Origin: Ephemerocybe angulata
Lineage: Eukaryota > Basidiomycota > Agaricomycetes > Agaricales > Psathyrellaceae
DNA: 64,000 bases
Direction of reading: 5' to 3'
Assembly (NCBI GenBank): GCA_013368325.1
Contig: JAACJK010000163.1
Location: forward strand, 2,790,001-2,854,000
Shown: positions 49,301-61,138 of the stretch, piece by piece
How positions within the stretch are numbered: the first letter of the stretch is position 1
Layout of the letters: each line of letters opens with the position of its first letter
Notes under the pieces: model-generated
Databases searched by the model: none
What the model was told of the DNA's origin: nothing
Seen by the model: the letters and a program-made list of their open reading frames with translations, nothing else
Translations under genes and position numbers: made by a program

Positions 49301-49594
49301 GCCGAGGTCGAGAGGAAGTTGGAACAGATGTTGTCCTGGTACCTGCTGAAGAACAGCGTGCCGAACCCCGAAGTCTTGATGCTTCTGAGCGAAATGATGC
49401 AGATGTGGAAGCAGAAATGCTTAGAGTCAATGGGCGCGAACGTGGATGCGCGAAAAGCGAAGCTGATGGACATTGGGCTGAGGGAAGCAGCTCACCTTGC
49501 GGGTTCGAGGTTGATGAACTCGTTCATGTCGTCTGGAGGGTGGAGCGCTCGGTCTGTGGAAGAAGTTTTCGAAGCTTGGGACTTGACTCGGTAA
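43354..49594 (+). CDS. APC1: Anaphase-promoting complex subunit 1
   Basis: Six exons (43354-44700, 44746-44834, 44887-46402, 46460-46674, 46725-47995, 48051-49594) give 1993 aa. Intron 1 (44701-44745) uses a GC donor (AAG|GCAAGT). The N-terminal half is the APC1 beta-propeller-like region (RSKLAIGFRDTNTMYIFDVG). The C-terminal half carries the proteasome/cyclosome repeats: HAGFLFALGLTGHLREL, TSIAVLLGLAASHLGKG, AGLSALGLLYLGTKNRRM, AISFGMIMLGKG, SIALGLMYLKTGRQDIAD, and then HLWVLAVEPRCLVARDVDT. APC1 is the largest scaffold of the APC/C ubiquitin ligase that triggers anaphase and mitotic exit. The stretch 45880-45920 may contain one extra 39-nt in-frame intron. It starts 209 bp after the CHAT gene stop on the same strand. 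Confidence 0.94.
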
Positions 49595-49704
49595 TCGCAT
49601 TTCGTACTAGATTCTCCTTTGGTATCTCCATTCTCCTCTAATGAAACATAGTCATATCTGGTACAGATAGTGGTACAATTTTGGTTTGTCTGGATACGTT
49701 CCTT

Positions 49705-51105
<1,401 letters not shown>

Positions 51106-51493
51106 ATCTGAAGGAATTCGACATATTTTCTAGGGACCAGTTTTGTAGTTTCCGGGGGAGCTACGGGAGAGTCGAGACTTGAAAACTTGAGAGCACCAAA
51201 GCTACTGATTGTGACTCGGCCGATCAATTACATCACATGATTGTGATCTGGTCCAGCCTGAGCCAATCTCGATTCTCGAATCGCCGATTCTCCGATGCCG
51301 GAAAGCCAACGCTTCCCCGCAGCCATTTGGCGCCTTGGCCCTGGCTGATAGGAAGGGAAATTTTAGGGTATACGGGTGGTGCATTATCTACACAGAAAGA
51401 GACTCGTTGAGCGCCCAGGATAAAACGGGGTGCGTGTGGGCGTACATCAAACCTTGATCAAACCAGAGGAAATGCTCAGTAAAGCGTGCCCAT
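51106..51493. other. Intergenic, DAHP synthase upstream region
   Basis: This is the 5' flank of the minus-strand DAHP synthase gene up to the MITE. No gene is supported. Confidence 0.5.
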
Positions 51494-51495
51494 TA

Positions 51496-51551
51496 GGGGA
51501 ATTCAAGTCAAACGCAACAGCCGTTTAAAACAACGATTTCTGTTTAAATTT
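51496..51551 (+). repeat. Left terminal inverted repeat of the MITE
   Basis: This is the inverted counterpart of 51822-51877. The outer 39 bp match with one C/T difference; the inner 17 bp match with about four differences. Confidence 0.8.
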
Positions 51552-51821
51552 CCAATGTCCGGTGGAATCCGAGCAATCACCAACTGCCATCAAATCTGGA
51601 GGCGATGCCGCTCTCTCGCCGAGCATACTGGGAAGGCATTTTAAAAGTATATACCGCTCTGGTAGACCTATAAACTCGTATACTGGCTTTTGTACTGTTC
51701 TAGTGCCTATATCGCTGCTCTCTCGCAGATGAAAGCTTGCTCACATGCTTAATGATTATCTTCGTCTTATCTCGGAGCATCGGAGTTGAACACGGCTGAG
51801 CTACACAGGCCCCCTTGGCAA

Positions 51822-51877
51822 AAAGTTAAACAGAACTTGTTGTTTTAAACGGCTGTTGCGTTTAACTTGAATTCCCC
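51822..51877 (-). repeat. Right terminal inverted repeat of the MITE
   Basis: This is the inverted counterpart of 51496-51551, followed directly by TA. Confidence 0.8.
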
Positions 51878-51879
51878 TA

Positions 51880-52387
51880 TTGTTGGCTGAGTATAGGCTA
51901 TATGGTTGCTGGGCATTCATAAGAGGGATCCAAGCTTCAGTAACGAGCAACGCAGAGTAAAAAGATTCAAATATAGTAGAACTGTATAGCAAACACACGT
52001 ATTAGGATAGTCGAAAATACTGCCCGCAGCATTTCGACCACCTCTACGCATATAACTCATATATATCACAGAGAATACTTATCGAATAATGTACAAATTT
52101 ACCTGCTGCTCACTTGTATTGTGTCACGAAAGCGCATGTTCTCAATCTCGCGCGGTGTCGCAACACGATTGCATGCAGGACGGAAGTATGTGCCTTTGTC
52201 AGATTCTCGGCGCCCAAGGGAACCAAGGGGCTTTTTTGCTTGGCCATCTTGTCTCGACGGATGGTAAGTATGAGACAACAGGAGACAACTCGCGCCGGCT
52301 ACTCATTGCTCATGCATCGCTGATGCCATCAAAAGTGAACGAGATTCTAAGCCGGCAACCTTTTGCGTCGTTTGACTCCCTTCAACG
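51880..52387. other. Intergenic, RPC11 upstream region
   Basis: This is the 5' flank of RPC11. A plus-strand open frame at 52089-52421 overlaps the start of RPC11 in another frame and has no domain; it was not called. Confidence 0.5.
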
Positions 52388-52939
52388 ATGCTGTTCTGCC
52401 CAACCTGCGCGAATCTATTGACCATCTCAGGAGAAACGGGCCTAAACAAATGGGCGTGTAGCAGCTGCGCGTATGAGTTCCCCATTACCAAGCAGGTATG
52501 TTCCGGGTTCTGGCCCACCTACATTCGAGCCCAACGACGACCTTTGTCCTCTCGAAGATGACTTCCAGAACAAGACTCAAGCGGAAAGAGATTGATGATG
52601 TTCTTGGTGGAGATGAGATGTGGAAACACGCTGATCAGACGCAAGGTGCGCATCAATGGCTTGTTGAGGTTGGCTTTGCTCTGAGATTCTTGGTGCGTTC
52701 GCAGCGTCTTGCGACAAGTGCAATTTCAATGCGGCATACTTCTACCAGCTGCAGATCCGTTCTGCAGATGAGCCTATGACAACTTGTACGCCCTTATGTT
52801 CTATTTCAATTCCCATCCGCTCACATGGTCATTCACGCAGTCTATCGGTCAGCTTTGGTCCGGTCAAATCAGCCCTCGTCTGTGTGCTAACTTTCCCCCT
52901 AGATGTGTTCAATGCGCGCACCAATGGCGTGAAAACTGA
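52388..52939 (+). CDS. RPC11: RNA polymerase III subunit RPC11 (POLR3K), with a 7-nt exon
   Basis: Five exons, 52388-52495, 52558-52645, 52705-52785, 52841-52847 and 52903-52939, give 106 aa. The N-terminal zinc ribbon reads MLFCPTCANLL...WACSSCAYEF. The C-terminal TFIIS-like ribbon reads SCDKCNFNAAYFYQLQIRSADEP followed by MTTFYRCVQCAHQWREN. The RSADEP acidic pair is the catalytic loop for RNA cleavage. The fourth exon is TCTATCG, only 7 nt, flanked by two introns of exactly 55 nt. Without it the FYR residues and the reading frame are lost. Yeast RPC11 is 110 aa, so the length fits. The protein stimulates RNA cleavage, termination and reinitiation by Pol III. No single open frame covers this gene. 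Confidence 0.92.
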
Positions 52940-53705
52940 TCAGAAGACACGGAATACCATCTTCATCTACGGAAAGCCCTTTCTCGACGTGTCGTGTCAC
53001 CAACTCGAGGGCCCGATTCACATCTTCATATCCATGGAACCCGTGGAGGCGCTCCAAGATCGTTGTTCAAACTGGTGGCAAAACCGATACAATTTTTTCC
53101 TGGCATCGACTCACCGCCAACTCACCTATCACAACCAGCTATTGATTATTCGGTAGGAGGGTCACTATTCGCTGTCCAGCAACCTCGAATGGGAATATCA
53201 CTCGTGATCACGATGCTAAGAACACCTCCCGTCTATCATACCGTCGCTCGCTCATGCACATACCTAGAAGTAGATCCAGAGAACCGAATACATGCGTTGG
53301 TGGCTTCCCTTTGAGGAGTGCGGAGTGTCGACATATCGACAGGAATGCCCTTGGGCTTTGCAAACGCACGGCGCACTTGGACTTAAGACCGAGGGGCACT
53401 CACAAGGGCCACAATCCGGGACAACGCAAGCAGAACTTGTTGAGGTCCTATCAATTAGCATGCTGCGGGAGAACCTCTTCGCTGACATGGTTGAGGTTCG
53501 ATCGCCAGAACTGGTACTTATGCTCTCAACTCTTGCCTTAACAGCAGTGGAGTGTCTGCCCGAGATCAACGGGTCAGGTCTGGGCTGGAAAGGTACTGTA
53601 CTTACGTATCGGTCAGGGGCAACCTGGGGGCAACTGTCGTTCTGCCCAACTGTCCATCATGTACATCCCTCTCAAGCCTCTCTCACCACGACCACGACTA
53701 ACTCC
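52940..53705. other. Upstream region of the SRAP paralogue, frame open in part
   Basis: From 53292 the frame stays open into the SRAP gene for 138 codons (Met at 53292). It could encode an N-terminal extension, but no domain is seen. The overlapping minus-strand frame is also open. No other gene is supported. Confidence 0.4.
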
Positions 53706-55217
53706 ATGGCCTGCATCCGACTCGCACTTCCGTATGATACCCCAGAATTAGCACAATTCCTCGAAGACCAGCACGGACTCACTGTCTGTACCAAAGAGCC
53801 CAACCTACCTTTTGAGCCCAGGTACAACATCAGCGAAAAGATGGAGGTTCCTTGTATCCACCTCGAATTCGAAGGGAAGCCTTGGGACAAGGAGCAGAAA
53901 AAGAATACCGTGATGACCATGATGCGTTGTGGGCTCATACCCAAATGGTTCAAAGTGGAGGATAGACACCGCTACATCGCTAGGGGAGAGGACCTCGTCA
54001 ATGACCTCCCTTTCTGGAAGGGCATCAAGACGGACCACAGATGTGTAATACCATGCCATGGGTAGGTTTGCCGGTCCCTTTCACTAGCGTAGCATCTAAT
54101 TGTTTCCAGATTTTATGTGTTCCCCAGAAAACTCAAGGAGCATCCGTGGTTTTTGAAGCGTAAGGATGGGAAGGAAATAATGCTTTTAGCTGGATTATAC
54201 TCGATCTTCGATGGTGCGTCCCCCAATCATATCTTCTTATTCAACCCGTCAAATGCTGTGGTAGATAAGTACACGTTCGCGACCGTAACGACGAAGCACT
54301 CCTACGATCTATCAGGGATTCTCCGCCAGCCCCTCGTTCTCACGTCAAAGGAGGACGTCGAGCTCTGGTTAGGCGGCTCAGCTACCCCATCATGGTCAGA
54401 ACGACTCGAACAGATAACTGGTGTGCCGCACGACGACGAGCGACTACCCCTGGTAAAGTGAGCCTATGCATTCCCCTCTGCATTCGGGAGCGCTGGACTG
54501 TTCTGACGACTACTCTCCAGCTACCCGGTTTCAAATGGGGTTAGGGACAAGAGCAAGCAGTCTTCCAGGTTCATTATACCGTTGTCCGACTCCACCCCGA
54601 GGTCTGCCTCAACACCTGAACCCGTCCCAAAACTCTTGCAGATGCTGGCTACGCAAGGGCAGCGGACACCGGGCAACGCCCGCGGTACAGATGCTGAAGG
54701 CGCGACTCCGTCACCCTCCAAGGCATTCTCGCTCACTGCACCTCGCTCACTCCCCTCACCCGTTAAGCATAAGAAAGCAGCTTCTCGGCCACTGAAAGTC
54801 ACAGTCATGTCCCGAGATTCATCTCCCGAGCTTGCGCCGAACGACAATGAGGAGGGAATTGCGGGGCCGCCCTTGAATACCATCGACAATCCAATTGTCC
54901 TCGACAACGATAAGTCAGACACTAATGACCCTCAGGCAGGCCCGGGAGGTGGAACACCTATCCTCATCGCCGACGGTTCGGACGTAGAGCCAGAGCAAAC
55001 CACTCAGCCTTCGAGTCCCCCAAGTGGACAGCAGCCCGCTTCCTCGGGGGTGGTCAGAAGCAATGCTGAAGCAGGGCCCGGTCCGAGAACATTCGAAATC
55101 CATGCTGCAGCATTGCGGCTGGTGGGCCGTCTGAGGGAGAGTACATCATCCCCTGAGTTCTCAGATGATGATCTGGGACCCACCAGTCTTGGGAAGAGGA
55201 AGAGGCCTGCCGAGTAA
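53706..55217 (+). CDS. SRAP-domain (HMCES-like) paralogue lacking catalytic residues
   Basis: Four exons (53706-54061, 54110-54213, 54265-54457, 54521-55217) give 449 aa. Similarity to the intact SRAP gene at 55853-57601 runs through RYNISEKMEVP, RCGLIPKWFKVEDR, HRCVIPCHGFYVFPRK, FLKRKDGKEIMLLAGLYS, LRQPLVLTSK and NYPVSN. Key active-site positions have changed. The start is MACIRLAL instead of MCGRFAL, so Cys is not residue 2. The Asn of INARAE is Ile91, the Glu of GYYEW is Val122, and the His of LHDRQP is Ile. Arg93 is kept. It should be unable to form the abasic-site DNA crosslink or do the autopeptidase step. The C-terminal 230 residues are Ser/Pro-rich and disordered. The frame is intact, so it may be a non-enzymatic DNA-binding or regulatory protein. 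The start was chosen by alignment. Confidence 0.8.
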
Positions 55218-55852
55218 GTCTGCGTCGCTGTTCTCTGAATCGTTATAAACGGAACCTAGCAGGGCTAGGGGGTAATCTCAGTACAACAAATGTAACACAT
55301 AGTATTTTCTCTGAATCTCTGTGCCAATCAGAAGTCAGGCACAAGGCGTATACCTCTCTCTCTCCGCTCGTCGGTAGGCTTCCTTCTCTCCAACTCTTTT
55401 TTAGCTACTTTTCTCGCCCGCATTGCATCACTATGCCTTGCGCGTTTATAACCTTTGTCCCTTAGTGTAGCCCTCGTCGCGCAGTGCGCCTTCATTCTCT
55501 CTCAGAAAACGGCTCGTTGATCTTTCTCCTCGTTCATTTGCTTGAACTACATACGTTTCTCCTCGGGCTGCTTTTGGTTCTTTTCATGCTACCGGACACT
55601 TTCGTTCTGTTCATTTGATTGAACTAGGTAGATTGACTCGGTTTAAAATGCAATGTTTGTCACAACGCGAGGACTTGATCTTGGAAGGGGTGAACTGAAG
55701 TCAAATATGTGGGTCGTAAGAAAATAGGCTGTCGCATTCAAGATGGAGGAGGTGGTATCTCAATGGCCTACGCGAATGTTCTTGGAATGTTCAGCAAGAT
55801 AGTAGAGGGAGAAGGTGGGGTAATGCAGGGCATAGCGAAGTGAGGTGGGAGG
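55218..55852. other. Convergent intergenic region between the two SRAP genes
   Basis: This holds the 3' flanks of both SRAP genes, pyrimidine-rich near 55330-55600. No gene is supported. Confidence 0.5.
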
Positions 55853-57601
55853 CTACGACTTCTTGAAGAACGAAGTGATCTTTGCGGAGCCTCCGGCTGC
55901 AGCGGCCGATTTTGACGGTTTCTAGAGAAGTCGAAAGGAACGAAGGGTGTGGTGTACCCAGAGAGGTGATTGTCATTGGGTGTTTGAAACGTAGGGTTAC
56001 TACTATTCTAATGCTGTAGTACACGACTGGGGGAGGACGTACCTTGGGCGATGGCGGTTTCTTCGTTGATGATGAGGCTTTCTTGGACTTTATTGGTGTC
56101 TGCAAGAGAATTCAGTTGGCTTCCTATAATACCATAGTAGACAAGTCGTACCTTAGGTTGAGATCTCTTCGGAGACGTATGTCCTGTTGATTCAGTATCT
56201 TCCAGCTTAGCCTTCTTAGCCTTCGGCGCTCCGTCTTCTGCCTCGTCCAGGTCAATAGCAGGCGACGAACTCCGTTCCCTCTTCACTTTACCCTTAGGAG
56301 ACGAAGACTGAGCCTGAGAGGATTTGCTTTCGTTACTTTCCCGTCTCTCAGTCGCTTGGGACTGCGGAGGCTCAGGCTTGATTTCCTGTTTCAAGTGAGA
56401 GGGAGGATTGGAGTGTTGCTGGGACTGCTTTTGCTTCGCGAACATGGCCTGTATCCCGTCTTTGCGGTTTGCAACGGGCTCGACGAATGTTGGCGACTCG
56501 GTGCCGATCTTTCCCACTTCCTTCGGGACTTGATAGCTAGATGGCAGCAACCAGTAAGCATTTCCCGTCGGCCCAGCCTTGTGAGCGCAAAGGGGCGCGG
56601 TACGGGCTTACCACTCGAGTGGGACATTGGCGTCGTCGTCGTATGGATGGAGTACGAACTTGCTGAGCTCGGGCGTCCATGTCTGCGACGAGGTGTCGAG
56701 CCAGGTGTCTAATGCGGCTTTTGAAGTGAGGAACACGGGCTGACGGTCGTGTAGCCAGGAGAAGGAGGGCGCGGCATCGGTTGTTACGATTGTGAAGGAC
56801 CAGATGGTTCGACCTAGAGGTAGAATTTATAATTCAGTAAAGTCCGGGGTTTCTAGTAGATCATTGGGAATTTTTGGGGGAGGAGAGGGTAAAGAAGAAG
56901 GTGACGAGTGCGTACCGTCGATAACTGCAGAGTCATATAGCCCGGCCATGAGAAGAACGTCGTTGTCCTTGCGCTTAATGAAGTGGGGCAACTTGTCTTT
57001 GCCTTTCGTTAGCCATTCGTAGTACCTGTTATCTCAGAAGCCCGTTAGCACGTCATCAAGCGCACCGCACCACTCGAGGCACAGAGAGAACGACGACGAA
57101 AACGTACGTACCCTTGGGCGGGAACGGCACAACGCTTCTTTCCCTTGATACTGCCCCACATCCCACCGCCCTCTGCAAGGTTCTCCGCACGCGCGTTGAT
57201 AGTGTTCAGCGTATTATCTTCGACTTTGGCCCAGTGGGGAATCAGGCCCCATTTCATCGTCTGCATTATCAAGGGCGCGGTGTTGCTGGTGGCGGTCGAG
57301 TTCGAAGTGGAGGAAGCTCCTCCGTCCTGAGCTTCCGCTGAACCTGCACCTGTACTTGAACTCGCACCAGACCCTGAAGGCCCAGGATCGCGGCGTCGCA
57401 CGACGGGTGCATGTGTGCGGGGCGCGATGTTATACCTAGGGACAAAGTCATCTTCGCCTTCCCACTCGTCGACTGGCGGCGCGTCGTTGCCCCTCAGAGC
57501 GCGTATGTGACCACGCTGCCGTTTTCAATCAGCATCGTAAATCCTTCCTAGGCCTTCAGGAGTGTACACACATTGAAGCGTAGAGCAAAACGACCGCACA
57601 T
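55853..57601 (-). CDS. SRAP-domain protein, HMCES/YedK type (intact)
   Basis: Seven exons (57601-57572, 57515-57112, 57025-56916, 56813-56612, 56536-56152, 56099-56043, 55921-55853) give 418 aa. The first exon is just MCGRFALRFN. Cys2, exposed after Met removal, is the residue that forms the thiazolidine crosslink with abasic sites in single-stranded DNA. Other catalytic residues are visible: Asn and Arg in INARAEN, Glu in GYYEW and His in LHDRQPVF. HMCES-type proteins shield abasic sites at replication forks. After residue 300 the chain is Lys/Ser/Pro-rich, and the last exon ends KITSFFKKS, which resembles a PCNA-interacting (PIP-like) box lacking the Gln. It is divergent from the TAF8-like gene, with 263 bp between starts. 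Confidence 0.92.
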
Positions 57602-57864
57602 AGTGGTGGTAGTTTGAGAAGAGTCAACGACGTCAAGCATTGGTGCCGTGCGGGTATCGGATCCGTATTGGGATGCATGCGTGGGAACTAGTTGCCCTCC
57701 TGCCTGTTGGCCTCTCCCGCCACAGTCATCGGTCACTGTCTCGCCTCGTCCCTCTCCTCGTCCTCCTCTCCGCTGCCTCTATTCCACATTCTAACGCTCT
57801 AATACAGACATCTACAGCAGGCACAGAAAGGACAGAGAGAAATCGATAGAGAGAGACCAGCAAC

Positions 57865-59752
57865 ATGGACCCCTGCGCACAAAAGCTGCTCGAATCCGCG
57901 ACGCACAAAACGCTGCACGCGCACGCCTTCTCGCGCGCCTCCTCGCAGGCGACAGCTGTGCTCACGGATCTCCTCTCACGCTACCTGCAGCTGCTGTCGG
58001 GGACGTGCGCCGCGTATGCGGGACATGCGGGCAGGAGCACGCTTACGGTGTACGATGCCCTCGCGGCGCTCGAGGAGCTGGGTGCGGGGCTTGAGGATTT
58101 GAAAGACTATGGGGAGGGAGAGGGCAGGGAGCTTGGGCGGTATGCGCTGCATAGTGCGAGGCGGCAGGAGGAGCTGAACGACTTTCGTGGTGCGTTCTTG
58201 AACTGTCTTTGACTTGAATTGGGCTTTGGATGGAATGTTGATCTGGGTTTTATTTGTGTTTCGGTTTGTAGGCCAGATTATGGAGGGGATGAAACAGGAC
58301 AAGGACGATGCGATCCCGCTGGAGTATGCGCGGTTCGATGGGCCTATCGAGGAGTCGGAGGATGAGGAGTCGGGAGAGAGCGAGGACGAGGGATTGGGCT
58401 TGGATGCAGATGCGGAAGGGGAAGTCATAGGCGAAGACGACAGTATGGATGTAGACAGCCCTCTCAAACGGCACCATGGATTTATGGGTCCACCCCCACT
58501 ACCCCTTTCCCCGGTATCGAACTCACCCCCTTCGCCCTCTCGAAAGCGGCCACGCACGGCGAACTGGAGCCCTCCAGAATACGTGCCAGATTTCCTACCT
58601 CCCTTCCCCTCAATATCGACCGCAACCGACCCTGGCACTATGCCTGCCTCAGGGCTCGATTCCTTGCGCCCAAGCCCCCTCACACAGACATTCGACCTTC
58701 CCTCGACATCAGCTGCCGGCGCGGCAGCGGAGGAAAATCGCGCTGTCGCCGCAGCCCTCCAAGTCCCCCAGACGCTCACAACCACGACCTCCACCTCCGA
58801 CATTCTCGTGCAAGTACCCTACTCGCAGTCGACCCTCTCCGGCCTGCCGGAACGACATCTGCCTGGGCCCCCGCCTCCCCCCTCAAACACTTCTTCACGT
58901 CCAATGATCGTCGCCCCGCGGCAGAGCATCCCGCAGGTCGAATCCTCGTTTATCGCCGCGTACCATTACATCCTTACGCATCCGCCGCCGACAACACCCC
59001 CGCCCTCGACACTGCAGCGGCACCGCGTCGCGATGTCTCTCCTTAGTCTCATCCAGAGCTCCTCGCGGTGGACGCCGTCGGACAGCTTGTACGGGAGCAT
59101 TGCGCCGTGTCCGCCGAGAGTGGCGACAGTCCCACCCTCGTATCCGGTTGCGGTGACGGATCTGGGTGCGGGGCAACAGGTGAAGGATGGGGCAGGGAAT
59201 GGGTTCAAGTTCCCTGGGTCGAATAATCGGCCTGTGGCGACGGTGGATAGGCTCGCGCCGTTGGTTGCACAACCAAGCAGTAGACTGCCGGATTTGGCTA
59301 GGAGCGTGCTTCATGTATGTGCTATTGGTTCCTTTCCTTTCAGTGTAAGATGTCTGATGATGTTGGCGGTATTGTAGCCTGCTATCCTTGCTCGCTCGAC
59401 GCGGCTTGTCCACCCGCCTGTTCTGCACCGCGGCTCGAAACCGCTCGTGTATGGCCCTGGGGTACCGGCGCCATGGAATAGTAACCCTATCCCGCCGACA
59501 GACGCTAACGGCGTGCCTCAGACGCCGCTCACTACGAAAGCGAAGGATTCTCTCAACGGGAAGGGAGACGATGGCGAATCGAACAAGCCTGCTATTCCAG
59601 ACGCTCTACTGTTCGCTACGTGGGACTACGATTCGAAAGACTATCGAGTGCCGCTACCAAGACATCGGACCAGGATGGGGAGCGTTGCGAGTGGAAGCGG
59701 GAGTGGGGCGACGATCACCCTCCCTCAACTGAGGAAAAGTAGTTTGAAGTAG
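57865..59752 (+). CDS. TAF8/TAF3-like TFIID subunit (bromodomain-associated histone fold)
   Basis: Three exons (57865-58189, 58272-59314, 59378-59752) give 580 aa. Residues about 8-85 form a BTP-type histone fold (KLLESATHKTLHAHAF, then DLLSRYLQLLSGTCAAYAGHAGR, then TVYDALAALEELG). In TAF3 and TAF8 this fold pairs with TAF10. An acidic region follows, then PPEYVPDFLPPFPS at about 210-222, which resembles the short proline motif typical of TAF8. The remainder is Pro/Ser-rich with a helical patch (SSFIAAYHYILTH). Nuclear function in TFIID or SAGA-type complexes is inferred. TAF3 is the alternative, but no PHD finger is present. It is convergent with eIF5A. Confidence 0.75.
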
Positions 59753-60175
59753 CGGCGGTCTAATTTTTTTCGCTTCCTCTTTCACGTTGGACTTCTTTCT
59801 TCATCCACCTCACACTCACCTTTTTCTACACACTTGCGATGCACAGTCAGTTACACGTAGATTTGTCTTCTTCTTTGATTCCTATGCGATACAACGGGGC
59901 CCAGATCAAAGTGTATAAAAGAAAGAGATGTGACGGGCGGTGGGGTCAGAAAAAGCTTGTACAACACTCCATGGTAACAACGTCTCCAAATGCAAGGATA
60001 ACGATAGAGGGAAAAAAGACTCCGCAGTTCGAATGAGAAAAAAGAGGGTAGGAGGTGAGTGCGGAGGGGGAGGGGAGAGCAGAGAGCAAAAGAACAACCT
60101 GGAGGGAAGATCAGCACATCGATCAACCCATCAAAAAAGCAGTTGAACGTACCAGGAAACCTAAGAAGTTGACGC
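59753..60175. other. Convergent intergenic region TAF8-like/eIF5A
   Basis: This is the shared 3' flank of the two genes. The short open frames on both strands lack any domain. Confidence 0.5.
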
Positions 60176-60960
60176 TTAGTTGCCCTTGGGCGCCTCCTTG
60201 TAGGAGATGGCCTGCTCTTCACCCATGGCGGAGATAATGGTGACGAGGAGGTCCTTGCCCTCGTCGAAGCCGGCGGCGATCTCCTTGCCAAGGTCACCCT
60301 CGGGGACCTTGACATCGTCCTTGGAGTTGCCATCCCCGTCCATCAAGTTGAGGAAGCCATCGTCGACGTTGACCTGCAAAAGAGTGAGCTGGGTTGCGCG
60401 TCGCGAAATCGTGATGGTACACGTACGAGCTGGTACTCGTTACGGCGGACGTTGGGGACATCCATGTTGTGGGTGGAGGGGGAGATATCTTCCTGTTAAC
60501 GCAGACGCAGATTAGATTGAGTTGGGTGCTCGGGAGCTGATGGATGGATGAGAGACGATCGGGAGTTGACATTACTGACCATCTTCTTTCCGGTGAAGAT
60601 CTGGAAGGGAGGTTGTTAGTGCGGGTGGAGAGGGGGGTCGATGGGGCAGACGTACATCGATGGCGACGAGATGGACCTTGGCGTGTCCGTGCTTGCCGGT
60701 CTTAGAGGTGGACATGTCAACGATCTTGCAGGGACGGCCTGGAGTAGGTCAGCACTGTTGCCGCGAGAATTTTGAGACGGTGGGCGCACCCTTGATCACG
60801 ACGTGACCGTTTTTGCGCAAGGCAGAGCATTGCATGGGGAAGGTGAGGGAGGCACCAGCGCCGGCCTGTGATTAGATGCTGATAAGCTCGAGCTCGTCGT
60901 CGGGTGGGGCGGGCTACTCACAGACTCAAAGGTCTGGTTGTGGGCTTCATCGTCAGACAT
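60176..60960 (-). CDS. Translation factor eIF5A
   Basis: Six exons (60960-60922, 60865-60790, 60738-60656, 60600-60580, 60492-60427, 60373-60176) give 160 aa. The fourth exon is only 21 nt (IFTGKKM). The hypusination loop [14 protein letters not shown] is intact, with Lys54 the expected hypusine site. The OB-fold part follows ([20 protein letters not shown], then [11 protein letters not shown]). eIF5A relieves ribosome stalling at proline-rich and other difficult sequences and aids termination. Length matches the family (157-160 aa). Its start is 178 bp from the divergent LIM gene, so the two share a promoter region. Confidence 0.97.
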
Positions 60961-61138
60961 TTTGGAGAGAGGCGGCTGGTGGGTGGTGGGGTGGGCTGGT
61001 GGAGGAGAAGACAAGGGTCTCTAATTAATTCAGCCCGCAAATTTTAGTTTCCCGTTTTTGAAACTCCGACCATGACTAATCTAATCAATCAGTGTATCCA
61101 TCGCCTCCAGCCGCGGCAGGCCAATTACGCTGCACACC
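60961..61138. promoter_or_regulatory. Compact divergent promoter eIF5A/LIM gene
   Basis: Only 178 bp separate the two start codons. The interval contains an AT-rich core (TTAATTCAGCCCGCAAATTTTAG and CTAATCTAATCAATCAG). No transcription factor site is claimed. Confidence 0.5.

Larger units (their letters stand above)
51496..51877. mobile_element. MITE with 56-bp terminal inverted repeats and TA target duplication
   Basis: The 382-bp element begins and ends with inverted copies of a repeat starting GGGGAATTCAAGT. The outer 39 bp differ at one base, and similarity continues to about 56 bp with a few more mismatches. The dinucleotide TA abuts both ends (51494-51495 and 51878-51879), the target-site style of Tc1/mariner and related elements. 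The interior has no open frame long enough for a transposase, so it is a non-autonomous element. The near-identical ends suggest recent mobility. It sits in the divergent promoter region between DAHP synthase and RPC11. Confidence 0.8.
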
